From positions 408,616 to 472,615 of the forward strand of contig CAJNDS010001768.1 of the NCBI GenBank assembly GCA_905221605.1: a stretch of 64,000 nucleotides of DNA. Reading direction: 5' to 3'. The number at the start of each line of letters is the position of its first letter. Within the stretch, counting starts at the first letter, position 1. A model generated the notes under the pieces. It saw nothing but the letters and a program-made list of their open reading frames with translations, was not told where the DNA came from and searched no databases. This document shows, piece by piece, positions 30,861-41,640 of this stretch. The position numbers and the translations under genes were made by a program. The stretch comes from Symbiodinium natans (lineage: Eukaryota; Sar; Dinophyceae; Suessiales; Symbiodiniaceae).

Positions 30861-31771
30861 GGGTTACGGGTTTAGGGTTTAGGGTTTAGGGTTTAGGGTT
30901 TGGGGTCTGGGGTTTAGGGTTTAGGGTTTAGGGTTTAGGGTTTAGGGTTTAGGGTTTAGGGTGTGGGCTTTGGGGTTTAGGGTCTAGGGTTTAGGGTTTA
31001 AGGCTTAGGGGTTAGCGTTTTGCGTTTAGGGTTTAGGGTGTGGGGCTTCGGGTTTAGGGCTGTAAGGGTAGTTGCATGCTCCCTTCGATGGGCCCTTGAA
31101 GGGGGACCCCTTATACCCCTCGTGTACCCTACACAACCCAATTGCCCATACTTCAGAACCCTTGAAGGAGGCAAGGGACCATATTAAAGGGCCCATGTAT
31201 CTACCCTCAGGCCCAAGGGGAAAACGACCTCTGAGGTGCGAGTTGGGATTCCTTGAGCTTCAGGTCTGTGGACCGTGAGCACCGAACCCTAAAACCTTAC
31301 TTGGGTTTTTAGGCGGTTTAGGGCTTAGGGGTTTGGGGGTTTAGGCTTCAGGGGTGTTCTTTACTGAGGGCCCACCAATAAACCAGGCCCCTAAACCCCA
31401 AACCCTAAACCCCAAGCCATCTAATTCCCAGGATTTGGCCTCTCACGGGGTTGCCAAAGAGGATTTAGCGAGTCAAGGGTACACTTAAAGCTCGAACATG
31501 GAGGTTTTTGGGGCTTGTTTTGTCAAGGCTATCAGCTCGTGCGCGAAGCCGTTGAGGATGAATCAGACACCCTAAGCCCCAAACCCCAAACCCCTAAACC
31601 CCAAACCCGAAACCCTAAACCCTAAACCCTAAAACCCCAGACCCTGAACTCCAAGCCCTCAGCCGCAAACCGAAAAAAGAAAAAGCCATAAACCCTAAAC
31701 CCTGAACCCTGAACCCTAAACCCTAACCCTAAACCCTAAACCCTAAACCCTAAACCCTAAGGTCCGCAAAG

Positions 31772-31826
31772 CTGCACCAGCAGCCGAGCCCGATGAGCGC
31801 GATGATGGCGACCGTCCAGTGATCAT
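31772..31826 (-). CDS. Probable exon encoding a transmembrane helix
   Basis: After CTGCAG the minus strand reads DDHWTVAIIALIGLGCWCSFAD, a 20-residue hydrophobic helix, then meets CCCTAAA repeats. It sits between inverted telomere-like arrays. It may be an upstream exon of the membrane protein at 24680-26984. Confidence 0.45.
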
Positions 31827-33129
31827 CTGCAGATTGGTTTAGGGTTTAGGGTTTGGGGTTTAGGGTTTAGGGTTTGGGGTTTAGGGTTTAGGGTTTGGGG
31901 TTTAGGGTTTAGGGTTTAAGGTCTAGGGTCTAGGGTTTAGGGTTTAGGGTTCAAGGACCCTAAGAAGCTTTCCAGGTTAACCGCTCTCTGAATCACCCCT
32001 CGAATCCCAGGTCTAGCTCCTATCTTAGCTCACCAGTCTAGTATCTTGGCGGTCAGTGAACTCTCTTGACAAGGAACCTCATGCTTTTAGTACCTTTCCC
32101 ACCTACAATCTTGGTCTAGCCGCTAGCTCCTATTATAAGTGAAGAGAATGAAAAAGGGCTTTGTAAGGAATAAGTGACGCACGAAAGCCGTATTAATTGC
32201 ATGAACGAAACAATCCCCCAAGGAAGACATGAGGTTTACCAAGTGAATCTAGAGTTACAGCGTTCATGCTTTCTATCACCAGGAATGACCCCTTGAGCCT
32301 CAATGTGTTACCTTTAGGACAAGTTCATGAATCCTGTAGACGCGTGTTCGTTCTTTTGCTTCGTTCATGCACACGGGCGTCTTTTATCTTTCTTTTACTC
32401 GCCCGTGATAATAATAAGAACGAAGTGAATGTATGAACGCATTAATAGTAATAATACAAGTGAATGCGCGTGATTTTACTATTAGTGCGTGAATACGTGA
32501 ACGAAGTAGTGAAGAGAATATAATTAGTGCGTTTATAAGGAAGTGAAACGAACGCATGAAACGCACGAATTATATGAACGAAACGCAGGAAAAGACCCTA
32601 TCATTCAGTAGTTTTACCATTAGGAATTACTACGTAGAGAACAAATTATAATTGCATTACAAATGAAACGAAGTGAAATGCGTGAATTCAATTATAATGT
32701 GAACGAAGTAAACGAAACCATCACCAGTAAACATTAGAATTATAGTATTATAAGGGGGCAATATTAATAGTCCTTTGTGGCCCCCTTATAAACCCCTTAA
32801 TAATAATACTAATGGCCCGGGCAAATATTATATCTTATTAGAAGCCCGGGGAAAAAGGGCAAATTTTATTAATTAAAATCGTGCATCGTTTCACTCTTTA
32901 CATTTTAATTATAAAATTGTATGCCCTTTTAGTAGTATTAATACGGGCGTATAAAGAGAGAGAAATAGACGCCCTAACATTCATTTCGTTCTCCTTTCAC
33001 GCTCATAATATTAACTTCGGGCGTCATTCACATGTTCACTCCTTACAAGATTAATATTAGTATTACGTGAAGAGAACTAGGAATTGTCGAATTGTAAGTG
33101 AATAAGCGAACTAGAGAACGAAACAAGGA

Positions 33130-33230
33130 GAAGATTCCATGGGAAGGAGAGTTCACCCTTAGAAGCGATCCGTGAGCTGGGTTAATCGCGTCCAGCGGCA
33201 GTTTCTACCTCATGGTCCAGTTGTTGCGTT
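33130..33230 (+). rRNA. Mitochondrial LSU rRNA fragment (domain V, LSUE-like)
   Basis: The plus strand contains CCGTGAGCTGGGTTAA followed by CGCGTC...GCGGCAGTTT, corresponding to the universal LSU rRNA segment around E. coli 2530-2600 (GCGAGCTGGGTTTAGAACGTC...GACAGTT). The 30 bases upstream (GTTCACCCTTAGAAG) also align with the preceding GTTCGCCATTTAAAG. Divergence is too great for a cytosolic copy and fits an apicomplexan/dinoflagellate mitochondrial rRNA piece. The ends are not determined. Confidence 0.65.
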
Positions 33231-33382
33231 CATGCGTTCACACACTAATACTAATATTCACGCGTTAACTTGTAATATTAGTATTAATGTGCTCTCTTAT
33301 TCTCTTCACGGTAATAATATTAATGACAAGGAGTGAGCGACGCGTGCATTATATTATTACAGGTGAAGAAAGAAGAAGAGAG

Positions 33383-33452
33383 AAAAGCCACATAAAATAT
33401 ACTAAAAAGCGTGCACTTCATTTACCTTTTTAGTACATTTTATTAGGCTTTT
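33383..33452. repeat. Long imperfect hairpin in the mitochondrial-like block
   Basis: AAAAGCC then TAAAATATACTAAAAAG, a GC-richer loop, then CTTTTTAGTACATTTTATTA and GGCTTTT. It is representative of dozens of similar hairpins across 32.1-36.4 kb. Confidence 0.8.
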
Positions 33453-35015
33453 AGTGAACGCAACCTTAACCTTATTGTTAGTACTGTTCCCCCGTTAACC
33501 AATCATCCGGGCTGGAACTACGAAGAGAGAAACGAATAAGGGAACGAATGTACTGAGTGAGCGCAATGAGTGTACGAACGCAGTACAGGATGATAGCGGT
33601 CTAGCTCCTGGAAAAGCCGCATTATAAGGATGAACGAAGAGAGGACGCATGAATGGGCTTTTTAAGGGAGCAAAAGACCGCCAAGAATGAAGAGAGCATA
33701 TTATTCGTGCTGGTAATGACTGAACGTAGTGAAAGAAGCACGCAGCATGAATAAGATGTCCTTTGCCTGGCGGTGAGATTAGAAGAAGGATGTGAGGAAA
33801 GGGGAATGTTGGACGTACCTTGACTGGCGGTTGAACTCAGAGAATGATTCGCGAGTACACGGTCAACCTTGGTTTTTGTTTCGTTCACACTCTATTCTTA
33901 TTGCGTGCGTACGTGAACTCCTTACCAATAAGAATATAGTGTTCTCTTCACGGGCTAGTAATAAAGTAATAAGACGCCCGTGTACGCACTAATAGTAATA
34001 ATGCCGTGCGAATAAGCGAAATAATAATGTGCACGGCCCGTAGTATTAGTATTGTTCACTCACTAAGTTCGTTCTACATTCGCGCACCCATTAAAATATA
34101 CTAATTTTGGTGCGCATTTTAACTTCGTTCTCTCGTTCATTGAAATCACGCACTCGCGAGCTCACTTGTATTTCAATTCACTGCGTTCTCTACGTTATTA
34201 TACTATTATTGTGACGGGCCAAATACTAATGAAATCCTGTATTAAATTCACTACGCTTTAACGGGCGATAATAATATAATGAACACGCCCGTATATTTTA
34301 TTAGTAGTTTTCTCTTCGTTCATACAATCATTACGGTTTTCATGCGTCATTCATTCATAAACTCACTCATTCCTATATTGGGGATTTGTAAAGAAGTGAA
34401 ACGAAGAGAAACGAATGCACGAAATCCACCAAAATGATATGAACGAAGTGAAAGGGGAAAATATGATTGTTACGTGCAAAAACCCCCATTAATACTGTTA
34501 TCCTATGGTCAAAGGAGTGAATCCTAAGAGCTGTGTCCTCATGCACAAGAAACCCCATGTAATATAGGATCATGAGTGCTGTACCTTTAGGACGTACCAT
34601 TCATCTCTCTCACTCTTGTTCCACAGCCTTGTTCACCCATCACACCTTGAGACCCTAACTCTCATATCTTGGTCTAACCGCTGGATTAGTTACTAAAAGC
34701 TCTTGAGAACCCACCCTCGGGACCCCACCTGTCAGTCTTGCCCATGAATCCGCCCTTGAGACCCTGTTACCGCTGGCTTATAGACCCTAACTCTCATATC
34801 TTGGTCTAACCGTTCACACCCTTGGAATCGCATGCCAGGTTAACCGCTCTCTGAATCACCCCCTAAAGACCGTGAACAAGACTTAGAAACCGTACCATCA
34901 TGAGTCTTTCTACGTGACAGGAACTCTCTTGACCGCAAGCCTCATTCCTAAGGTTAACCGACGAAGAGAACACAATTTAAGTGAATTATAAACTTGTGCA
35001 TGAATTCACTTAAAG

Positions 35016-35087
35016 TGTGTGAACGTAACACCCAACCTCTGTTTCCAAGCCACTAAGAACCCACCCTCGGGACCCCAACCGCCTGTC
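35016..35087. repeat. 72-bp direct repeat (second copy 35465-35536)
   Basis: Identical by reading in both places, from TGTGTGAACGTAACACCC to CCCCAACCGCCTGTC. Rearranged duplicates of this kind are typical of dinoflagellate mitochondrial DNA. It might be an rRNA fragment I do not recognise. Confidence 0.85.
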
Positions 35088-36470
35088 TAACCTTCCGGAA
35101 TCTCCCTGTCACACCTTGAGACCCTGTTAACGCCTGGTCTGGATAACACTCGTCTTTTCATGAGTCTTACCGCTGGAGCTGGAACTAGATGCATGAGTCT
35201 TCTGTCTTCATCTCCAAGTCTAGGGTCTTTTCCCCATTATTATAATACGGGCTTTAAATGCGCGAGCTTATTTAATGTACGCACGTAATATAATAATAGG
35301 GGCAAAGAGCAAAAGACCCCAGAGTCGCCCCTTAAAAGACCAAAAGCACATGTGTCCACCTTGATCCTATAGTACTTGGTCCTTAGGTTTATTGAGTGAA
35401 GAGAGCACATGAATTGCATTTGTAATGAAATGAACGTAGTGAATGAAGCACGAAATGTAATGAATGTGTGAACGTAACACCCAACCTCTGTTTCCAAGCC
35501 ACTAAGAACCCACCCTCGGGACCCCAACCGCCTGTCATTCCCCACAGACACCCCTTTTAGTACCTTTACCACCTTGTACTATAGGATCACCATGAAGAGA
35601 ACGAAGTACACGCAGTGATCATTGACTTACAAGGAGTGAATATAATGAGTGACGCGTGAAGTCAATGAACAATGCGTGAACGAAGTGGGGCTTTTTGACC
35701 ATTCACATCTTCAGTCTCTCCATCTCATAGAATAATAATAGAATTATAACCGGGCATTTAATGAATCCCTTATTAGCCCGGTAATATTACTAAAAGACCA
35801 TTTCATTCTATATTCAATTTATAAGGAAATGAGTGCAATGAATGACGCATGAAATTTAATAATAGAATGGGGGCTTTTTTCACCTCTTTTAACCTGTCAT
35901 TCACCGGGGAACGCAACCAACCTCGGCTGTCATCCTATTCACGGGACGGGCTCATAGTGTACATCCTTGGCAATAGGAAAAGCACTAACCACTCCTTGAA
36001 TAACCGGGGCTAGAACTATAACTCCTTTGTTTCGCCGGCTAGTTCGTATGCCAGGGGTGAACAGATAAAGAGTGTAGAGAGCATATTAATTGATTTACAA
36101 GGAGTGAAGCGTACGCGTGAAATCAATTAATGTGTGAACGAAACTAGAGAATATATTATAAGGCTTTGTAAAGAATAAAATGATGCACGAAAGCCGAAAT
36201 AATATAATGAACGCAGCATTTACACGATTTTAATGCGTACACGTGACAGTAAATTTAATATGAAACGAATGAATGAGTGAACGCATTAAAATATAGTAAA
36301 TTCGCTTCTCTTCCCTTAATATTGTATGCGTGTGTCATTCACTCCGTTCATTCACTTGTCCATAGAATTATAGTACATTTAATATACTATTTTCCCCAGC
36401 ATTTAATAGTAAATTGTAAGGGCTAGAAAAATAGTAATATGTTATGAGGCCCTTTTGTACGTATTATTTG

Positions 36471-38395
36471 GTATTTTGGAAATCTAAACATTTAGAAGTT
36501 CTGGAGTAAAAAAAAGGGTGCCCTTTTTGGGTTAAAGGGGCTTATAAGGAAGCTCTTGTGACTTAGTAAGTCTACTTAGTAGCCCTAAGAAGGGTCTACT
36601 TAGAAGCTCTTGTGACTTAGCAAGTCTACTCGGTAGCCCCCAGAAACTTTTGAAATTGAGTAGCCCTACTTACTACGTCAGAAAGGCTCCGATTCGCCTG
36701 ACGCCCCTGTGCTGAGGGCCATGGCAACTATCCTTAGATCTAAGGTGAACACCCTAAACCCTAAACCCTAAACCTACAAAGCGTCCACCACAGGGTTTAC
36801 AGGGTGAAGGGCTTAAGGTTTAGACTTTAGAGTTTAGCGTTTTGGGGACCATAAAGGGGGTTATAGTGGTACTCTTTGTGGGGGGTCCCGATAACTAGGG
36901 TTGACGATGCTTGGGGTACTTCTACTTTGGAGGATCAGAAAGCCCAAGACCAGAAGATATACACGCGGAACCCAACACCTTAGTTACCGAGGAGGACTAA
37001 CCAACTCTTGTACTTAGGGCACTTATGACACCAGCTATAACTGTACTTATAAGCCCCCTACGTCCCCTAAGTAGGTATCAGTAGACTTATGAATGGGGCT
37101 ATAAGTACACGTGAACCTCCAAGCAACCCTTGTTGAAAGACAAGCGGTGGTGCTGGCACGGACTAAGCCCCGAGCCCTAAACCCTGAACCCTGAGCCCTG
37201 AGCCCTAAACCCTAAACCCTAGGTCTTACAACCCCCGCCGGAAGCTTGGAGCCTGCCCAGCACTGAAGGTCCGGATGAGGTAGCAGGCGCTGCTTCACGC
37301 CGCCCTGTGCTTGCGAGGCAGCGGGGGGTTGCTTTCAATCTCCGTTGGGTTTAGGGTTTAGGGTTTAGGGTTTGGGGTTTGGGGTTTGGGGTTTGGGGTT
37401 TGGGGTTTAGGGTTTAGGGCCTAGGGTTTAGGGTTTAGGGTTTAGGTCTAGGGTCTAGGGCCTAGGGTTGCTTAGGGTCGAGAGTGTAGGAGGGTTTTGG
37501 GCAATGTTATAGGGACAGAAGGAAGTTTACTACATCCCTAAACCCTAAACCCAAAACGCTAAACCCTCACCCCAGTTACAAGGGTGCTTAAACCCAAGAG
37601 GTTTAGGGCTCAGGGCTATCCTAACCCACTTAGAAGCACCTCAAGTAGCCAAACATGGTGACAACCGGGTGAATAAGAAGCACCTTCAGTCTTGGGGTTT
37701 GGGGGGTTTAGTATAGGGTCGGGTTGACGGTTGGGGGGTTCAGGGTTTGGGGGTGTTGGGATGTTGGGTTTCGGCTTTAAGGTTTGAGGGATTTGGGGCG
37801 CAGGGCTCAGAAAATTTATCGGGTTCTGGGGTGTGGGTTTGGGCGCTTTGGGCTTGGGGACATCAAGGGTCAGAATCGCTATGGCTTTGGCAGACGTTGA
37901 ACTTATAGAGCGCCGGAGCTTGAATCATGCTTGGGCTGGGCTTGGGGTTTCTTCGTAGCCGGACCGGGTTTAGGGTTTAGGGTTTAGGGTTTGGGGTTTA
38001 GGGTTTAGGGTTTAGGGTTTAGGGTTTAGGGTTTAGGGTTTAGGGTTTACCCCAAGAGGGCTTAAGCTAAGAGTTTCACGCTAAGCCCTAGAGCCTGAAG
38101 GTAGCCTTTAGGGTTTAGGGTTTAGGGTTTAGGGTTTAGGGTTTAGGGTTTAGGGTTTAGGGTGTAGGGTTTAGGGTTTAGGGTTTAGGGTGTAGGGTTT
38201 AGGGTTGAACCTTCTCTAAGCCCTAAAGCCTAAACCCCACATCGGGAAGGTGAGATGTTGGGTTCTTTTGCAGGAAGGCGGGGGTTGCCTAAGCACGATG
38301 CCCTAAACCCTAAACCCTAAACCCTAAACCCGAAACTCAAATACGGGGCTGGGGGGTACCCGAATCATGTTCTGTCAAGTCATGTACAACCCTCA
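36471..38395. repeat. Telomere-repeat mosaic between the mitochondrial-like block and the non-LTR element
   Basis: Begins with a family E/D-like stretch (36500-37140) including an inverted-repeat remnant related to the 23972 MITE. TTTAGGG arrays at 37345-37450, 37970-38048 and 38107-38205. A possible last exon at 37293-37345 reads PTEIESNPPLPRKHRAA then TGA on the minus strand. Nothing else supported. Confidence 0.6.
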
Positions 38396-38833
38396 AACCT
38401 CATTGGGTTAAGGGTTTGGGGCTGACGTTGCTTGTGAACAAGCCCAACAAAATGCGGCACGGCCAAAGCCCCGCGTCCAACCTGTTTGTGAGTCTCGCGC
38501 CCGACACCCGGTGATGTAGGATGCGTCCACCCCACCATCAGAAGGCAGAGAGCAAGGCGGCCGTAGGGCGAACCCCCGACACCTGCAGGAGTCCCCGGCG
38601 TCCCGCAAGACCTCCAGCCCCATGCTTGCCGATGGGCCGTAGCAGCGTGTGCTACTTTACAAGCTACGCGCAAGAAGCTTGACGGACCCAAGCGGAGGTC
38701 AGAGGAAGCTCGACGAGCCCAAGCAGAGGTCAGGTGCGAAAAGGGCCAGGCAGGCCGGGCACAGAGGGCAAGCAAGATAAGCAAGGGCAGAGGTCTGCTC
38801 TGTCACGGGCGCCCAGCTTGGGAGCATTCGGGA

Positions 38834-40156
38834 TCACGGGTTTTGCAGCGGAGTGGAGGCGGACTGCGCGCCATCGGGCAGGCGGCGCAAGACGGCACGG
38901 GCGTTCTCACGCTGGAGCGTGACGCTGAGGCACTGCAAAAGCTGCTCGGTGGCCGCGCCCGATCCATCACCGGACTTAGCGGCCAGGAGCGCCCCGAGTG
39001 TGCGCCAGACTTTGATTGCTTCACGTCCCCAGCCACCACAGGATGATTCCGCAATGAGGGGGAGGAACTGCAGCCCCTGGTCTCGGCAGAGGGCTGCCGT
39101 GTTAAGATGGGAACGCTTGCGTTCCTCGTAAGCCGCACAAGTGTGAGAGCCATCTGCAGCAGAGGCGGCAGCTGCCCCACATCGCAAGCCGCTCGTGACG
39201 GCAAGGTCGAACACTGCAGGCCCGTGCAACCCCCAATGAGGCACAAAGACATCGGCTGGTCGGCGGCCACCCCCGACGGACTCCCCAACTGCGCCTGCCT
39301 CACAGGCTCCAAGTTCAGCAGGGCGGGCGGGGAGGAGGTTTGGCTTTTCAATCTCAGGGGATAAGCCTGCAGCATGAGCCCGCTCGGCGAGAACCGCGCG
39401 GAGCCGGTTGTGGCGCTTGCAGCGGTCTCCCCCACATGGGCACACGCGGGCGTGGTCTCCAAACCGGTCAGCCACTCCATCGCAGAACGGGCAGTAGCCC
39501 TCGGACGGTGCAACAGGGAGGCGAAGGCGGAGGTGGAGTAAAACGCGGAAGAAAGCCGGCTCAAGGGCCAGACCGAGGGCTTCGGCTGGGCGGGCTAGCA
39601 GCCAGGCACCGGCTCCTGGTTGCTGCAGCAACTGCAAGTGCGCACGGTCAGCCTCGCCCGCGCTAGAGGCAATCAAGGCCTGCCGTTCAGCGGCATCAAT
39701 GGCGCTTGACAACTCTTGCTGCCTAACGGGCACAGGCTGAGGGGGGAGCGCAGCATCAGGGGCCACCGTCGCATTGTATTGGGCTGCCGGGTGGGCGAGG
39801 TCCAAAACGTACTGATGCGACAGCGCAGCACAAGCTTCCGAGCACGAGGAGGCGGAGGCAATGTATGCTGCGGGGGCGTGTTTGGCCGCGCTGCGCAGCC
39901 CCAAACCGCCGGCAGCAACTCTCAAGGTCGCCTGCTGCCAAGCGCGATCAGTGAGTTGGAGCCCCCCGATTAGTTCGAGCGAGGCTCGAACGCGACTGTC
40001 AAATTCTTGCAAGGCATCTGCATGGGCCGCCGGCGGGGTCACCCGCATGGAATAGGCCAACTTAGTGTAGGAAGCACAATGCCTAAGTAGGAGGAGCGCG
40101 GTTTGCGAGTCCGGTAGCTCAGCAAGGGCGTTCAGACAAGCTTGTCTTATCAACAC
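38834..40156 (-). CDS. C-terminal part of non-LTR retroelement protein: zinc motif and restriction-like endonuclease
   Basis: The frame opens at a GTG, so it is not an independent gene; it continues the 40119-41636 protein after a +1-type frame change. Residues 222-249 contain CPFC...H...C, a zinc-binding motif preceding the nuclease in restriction-like-endonuclease elements. RRPADVFV (D302), VFDLAV (D317) and YEERKRSH (K347) match the PD-(D/E)XK pattern. The stop lies at 38834. About 440 bp further downstream look like an untranslated tail (an ORF at 38380-38784 there is not convincing). Confidence 0.65.
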   Translation of the reverse strand: MLIRQACLNALAELPDSQTALLLLRHCASYTKLAYSMRVTPPAAHADALQEFDSRVRASLELIGGLQLTDRAWQQATLRVAAGGLGLRSAAKHAPAAYIASASSCSEACAALSHQYVLDLAHPAAQYNATVAPDAALPPQPVPVRQQELSSAIDAAERQALIASSAGEADRAHLQLLQQPGAGAWLLARPAEALGLALEPAFFRVLLHLRLRLPVAPSEGYCPFCDGVADRFGDHARVCPCGGDRCKRHNRLRAVLAERAHAAGLSPEIEKPNLLPARPAELGACEAGAVGESVGGGRRPADVFVPHWGLHGPAVFDLAVTSGLRCGAAAASAADGSHTCAAYEERKRSHLNTAALCRDQGLQFLPLIAESSCGGWGREAIKVWRTLGALLAAKSGDGSGAATEQLLQCLSVTLQRENARAVLRRLPDGAQSASTPLQNP

Positions 40157-41636
40157 GGTGGGTCACGCAGTGTTGGTTGCAGAAAGAGAGACCCCCTATG
40201 GGCGCACCAAGGAGCTCGAATTCGCCGACACGGCGTACCAGGCCCGGCGGCAGGGCGCGGAGGTCAGGGCTGCAGGCGGCGCCAGGAAGGACAACTTCAG
40301 ACTTGGTGGGCTCGAGGATAAGGCCGGCCTGGCCGGCAACCTCACAGAGAGCACGCAAGGCCTTCGCCACGTCAGCAGGGCTGCCAGCTAACACGACGTC
40401 ATCCAAGTACGCGAAGCACAAGTCCAGGCGCGCCGCTGCAGCGGCCGCTGCAAGGGCTGGTTGAAGGGCCAAGGCAAACAGAAGGGGACCTAGAGGGTCG
40501 CCCTGTTGCACCCCAGATGTGGAAGCGACGACGTGCTTTCCAAAACGGAGCCGGGAGCTCTGTCCATAACACCAGTCGGCCCAAGAAGAAACCTCCGGAA
40601 CTCGGGCGCGGGCCTCCCGGAGAACGGACGCGCGAGACACTGCATTAAAGGCATTGCGGAAGTCAAGCTTGACCAGGACGCGGTTTTCATGCCCAGAATG
40701 GCTTTGCAGCCAGTGTCGCGCAGCGTGCACGGCAGCTTCGCTTCCTGAGGGCACACCTACACCGACTTGCAAGGGCCAAAGCTGGTCACGAGCGGCCTCG
40801 CGAACGCTCCCACACAACAGTTTCCCGACCAACCTGCGCAAAACTTCCCCAATGGCGATAGGCCGCACGCCCCCCTGAGGCTTGGGCAAGGCGTGCAGCG
40901 TAGCCCCGGCCAAGTGAGGGGCAAGGGTAGCGGGGGCCTCTCCCCTCGCCAAGAGGTGGCATAAGGCCGCAAGATGCACAGCAACCTCGTCTGCGTGAGC
41001 AGTGGACAAGCTTTCACGAAGGTGGTCGGGCCTAAGCCCCGACGGCCCTGGGGCCGAAGCACGCTTAAAGCTTCTCACTGCCTTGGCAACAGCCTCTGCG
41101 CTGAACTCAGGCACAGCGCCCGGACGAGGCGCGCCCAAAGCAGCAAGGTCTGGCAGTGGGCTTTGAGGGTGTTTGGCCTGCAGAGCAGCGAGGGTGGCAG
41201 CATCACGGGGTAGAGGCGGCTCCTGGAGCAGAGCGTCACACGCTCGAGCTAGATCACCCTCAGCGGCAAGGCGGCGGCAACGGGAGTGGCGGGCCTCAAG
41301 GGACTGGCGAGTCGGACCGCTACGTTGGCGTGGCTCAAACACACATTCCTCCCACAGCTCAACCCTCTCACCATCGAGCCAGCGCAAGCAGCGCCGCTTG
41401 GTGGCTTGCCCCAATTGGGCGCGGTGGCGAGCCCCACCACGGAGAGGAGCGACAAGCACGGCTTTGGGGAGCATCAATAATTCCAACCAAGCGGCAGGGG
41501 TGTTGCGTGCTACTGTTGAGGCAATAGCGCGAGCCAGACATTGGGCCCAGGCTGCACGGGCAACCTTAGGGACATGCCGCACGGTAGGAACCTCTGCCGC
41601 CAGCAAGGGGGGGGGGGGGGTACCATAGGATCGCAT
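40119..41636 (-). CDS. Reverse transcriptase domain of non-LTR retroelement
   Basis: 505 residues from ATG at 41636. Reverse-transcriptase blocks are clear: APGPSGLRPDHLR (194-206), LPKPQGGVRPIAI, VKLDFRNAFNAV with D325, SGVQQGDPLGPLLF (374-387) and the catalytic FAYLDDV (D412, D413). The frame departs from the family pattern after THRVDK (about 40140-40156), and the homologous continuation lies in the next frame, so a small indel has broken the ORF. The N-terminus includes a proline run encoded by a G14 homopolymer (sense C14), where length errors are likely; the real protein probably started further upstream. Confidence 0.75.
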   Translation of the reverse strand: MRSYGTPPPPLLAAEVPTVRHVPKVARAAWAQCLARAIASTVARNTPAAWLELLMLPKAVLVAPLRGGARHRAQLGQATKRRCLRWLDGERVELWEECVFEPRQRSGPTRQSLEARHSRCRRLAAEGDLARACDALLQEPPLPRDAATLAALQAKHPQSPLPDLAALGAPRPGAVPEFSAEAVAKAVRSFKRASAPGPSGLRPDHLRESLSTAHADEVAVHLAALCHLLARGEAPATLAPHLAGATLHALPKPQGGVRPIAIGEVLRRLVGKLLCGSVREAARDQLWPLQVGVGVPSGSEAAVHAARHWLQSHSGHENRVLVKLDFRNAFNAVSRASVLREARARVPEVSSWADWCYGQSSRLRFGKHVVASTSGVQQGDPLGPLLFALALQPALAAAAAAARLDLCFAYLDDVVLAGSPADVAKALRALCEVAGQAGLILEPTKSEVVLPGAACSPDLRALPPGLVRRVGEFELLGAPIGGLSFCNQHCVTHRVDKTSLSERPC

Positions 41637-41640
41637 GAAC

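Larger units (their letters stand above)
31960..36470. other. Probable nuclear mitochondrial insertion (about 4.5 kb)
   Basis: Composition changes abruptly: AT-rich, no TTTAGGG arrays, and saturated with short inverted repeats such as CTAATACTAATATT...AATATTAGTATTAA separated by GAACGAAGTGAA-type linkers. Large direct repeats are present (35016-35087 with 35465-35536; 34649-34681 with 34781-34812; 31972-31998 with 34831-34857). Dinoflagellate mitochondrial DNA is known for fragmented rRNA genes within repeat- and hairpin-rich AT-rich sequence, and an LSU rRNA fragment is recognisable at 33130-33230. I find no cox1, cox3 or cob coding sequence. Both edges return to nuclear telomere-type mosaic. 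An assembly join to a mitochondrial contig is the main alternative. Confidence 0.65.
38396..41640 (-). mobile_element. Non-LTR retroelement with restriction-like endonuclease, frameshifted
   Basis: Two adjoining minus-strand frames together encode reverse transcriptase and a C-terminal CCHC-PD(D/E)XK nuclease, the layout of R2/NeSL-type elements that insert with a restriction-like endonuclease. GC content is much higher than the surroundings. No LTRs, no clear poly(A) tail and no target duplication were found, so both ends are approximate; the 5' end is probably truncated near a G14 run at 41607-41620. The frameshift suggests a dead copy. Confidence 0.7.

Noticed and set aside
32384-35572. 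Protein-coding ORFs in the AT-rich block
   Set aside because: All are short, built from the repeated GAACGAAGTGAA linkers and hairpins; no cox1, cox3 or cob motifs seen.
38380-38784. 134-aa minus-strand ORF downstream of the non-LTR element
   Set aside because: No similarity to retroelement domains; runs into telomere-like units and is more likely the untranslated tail.
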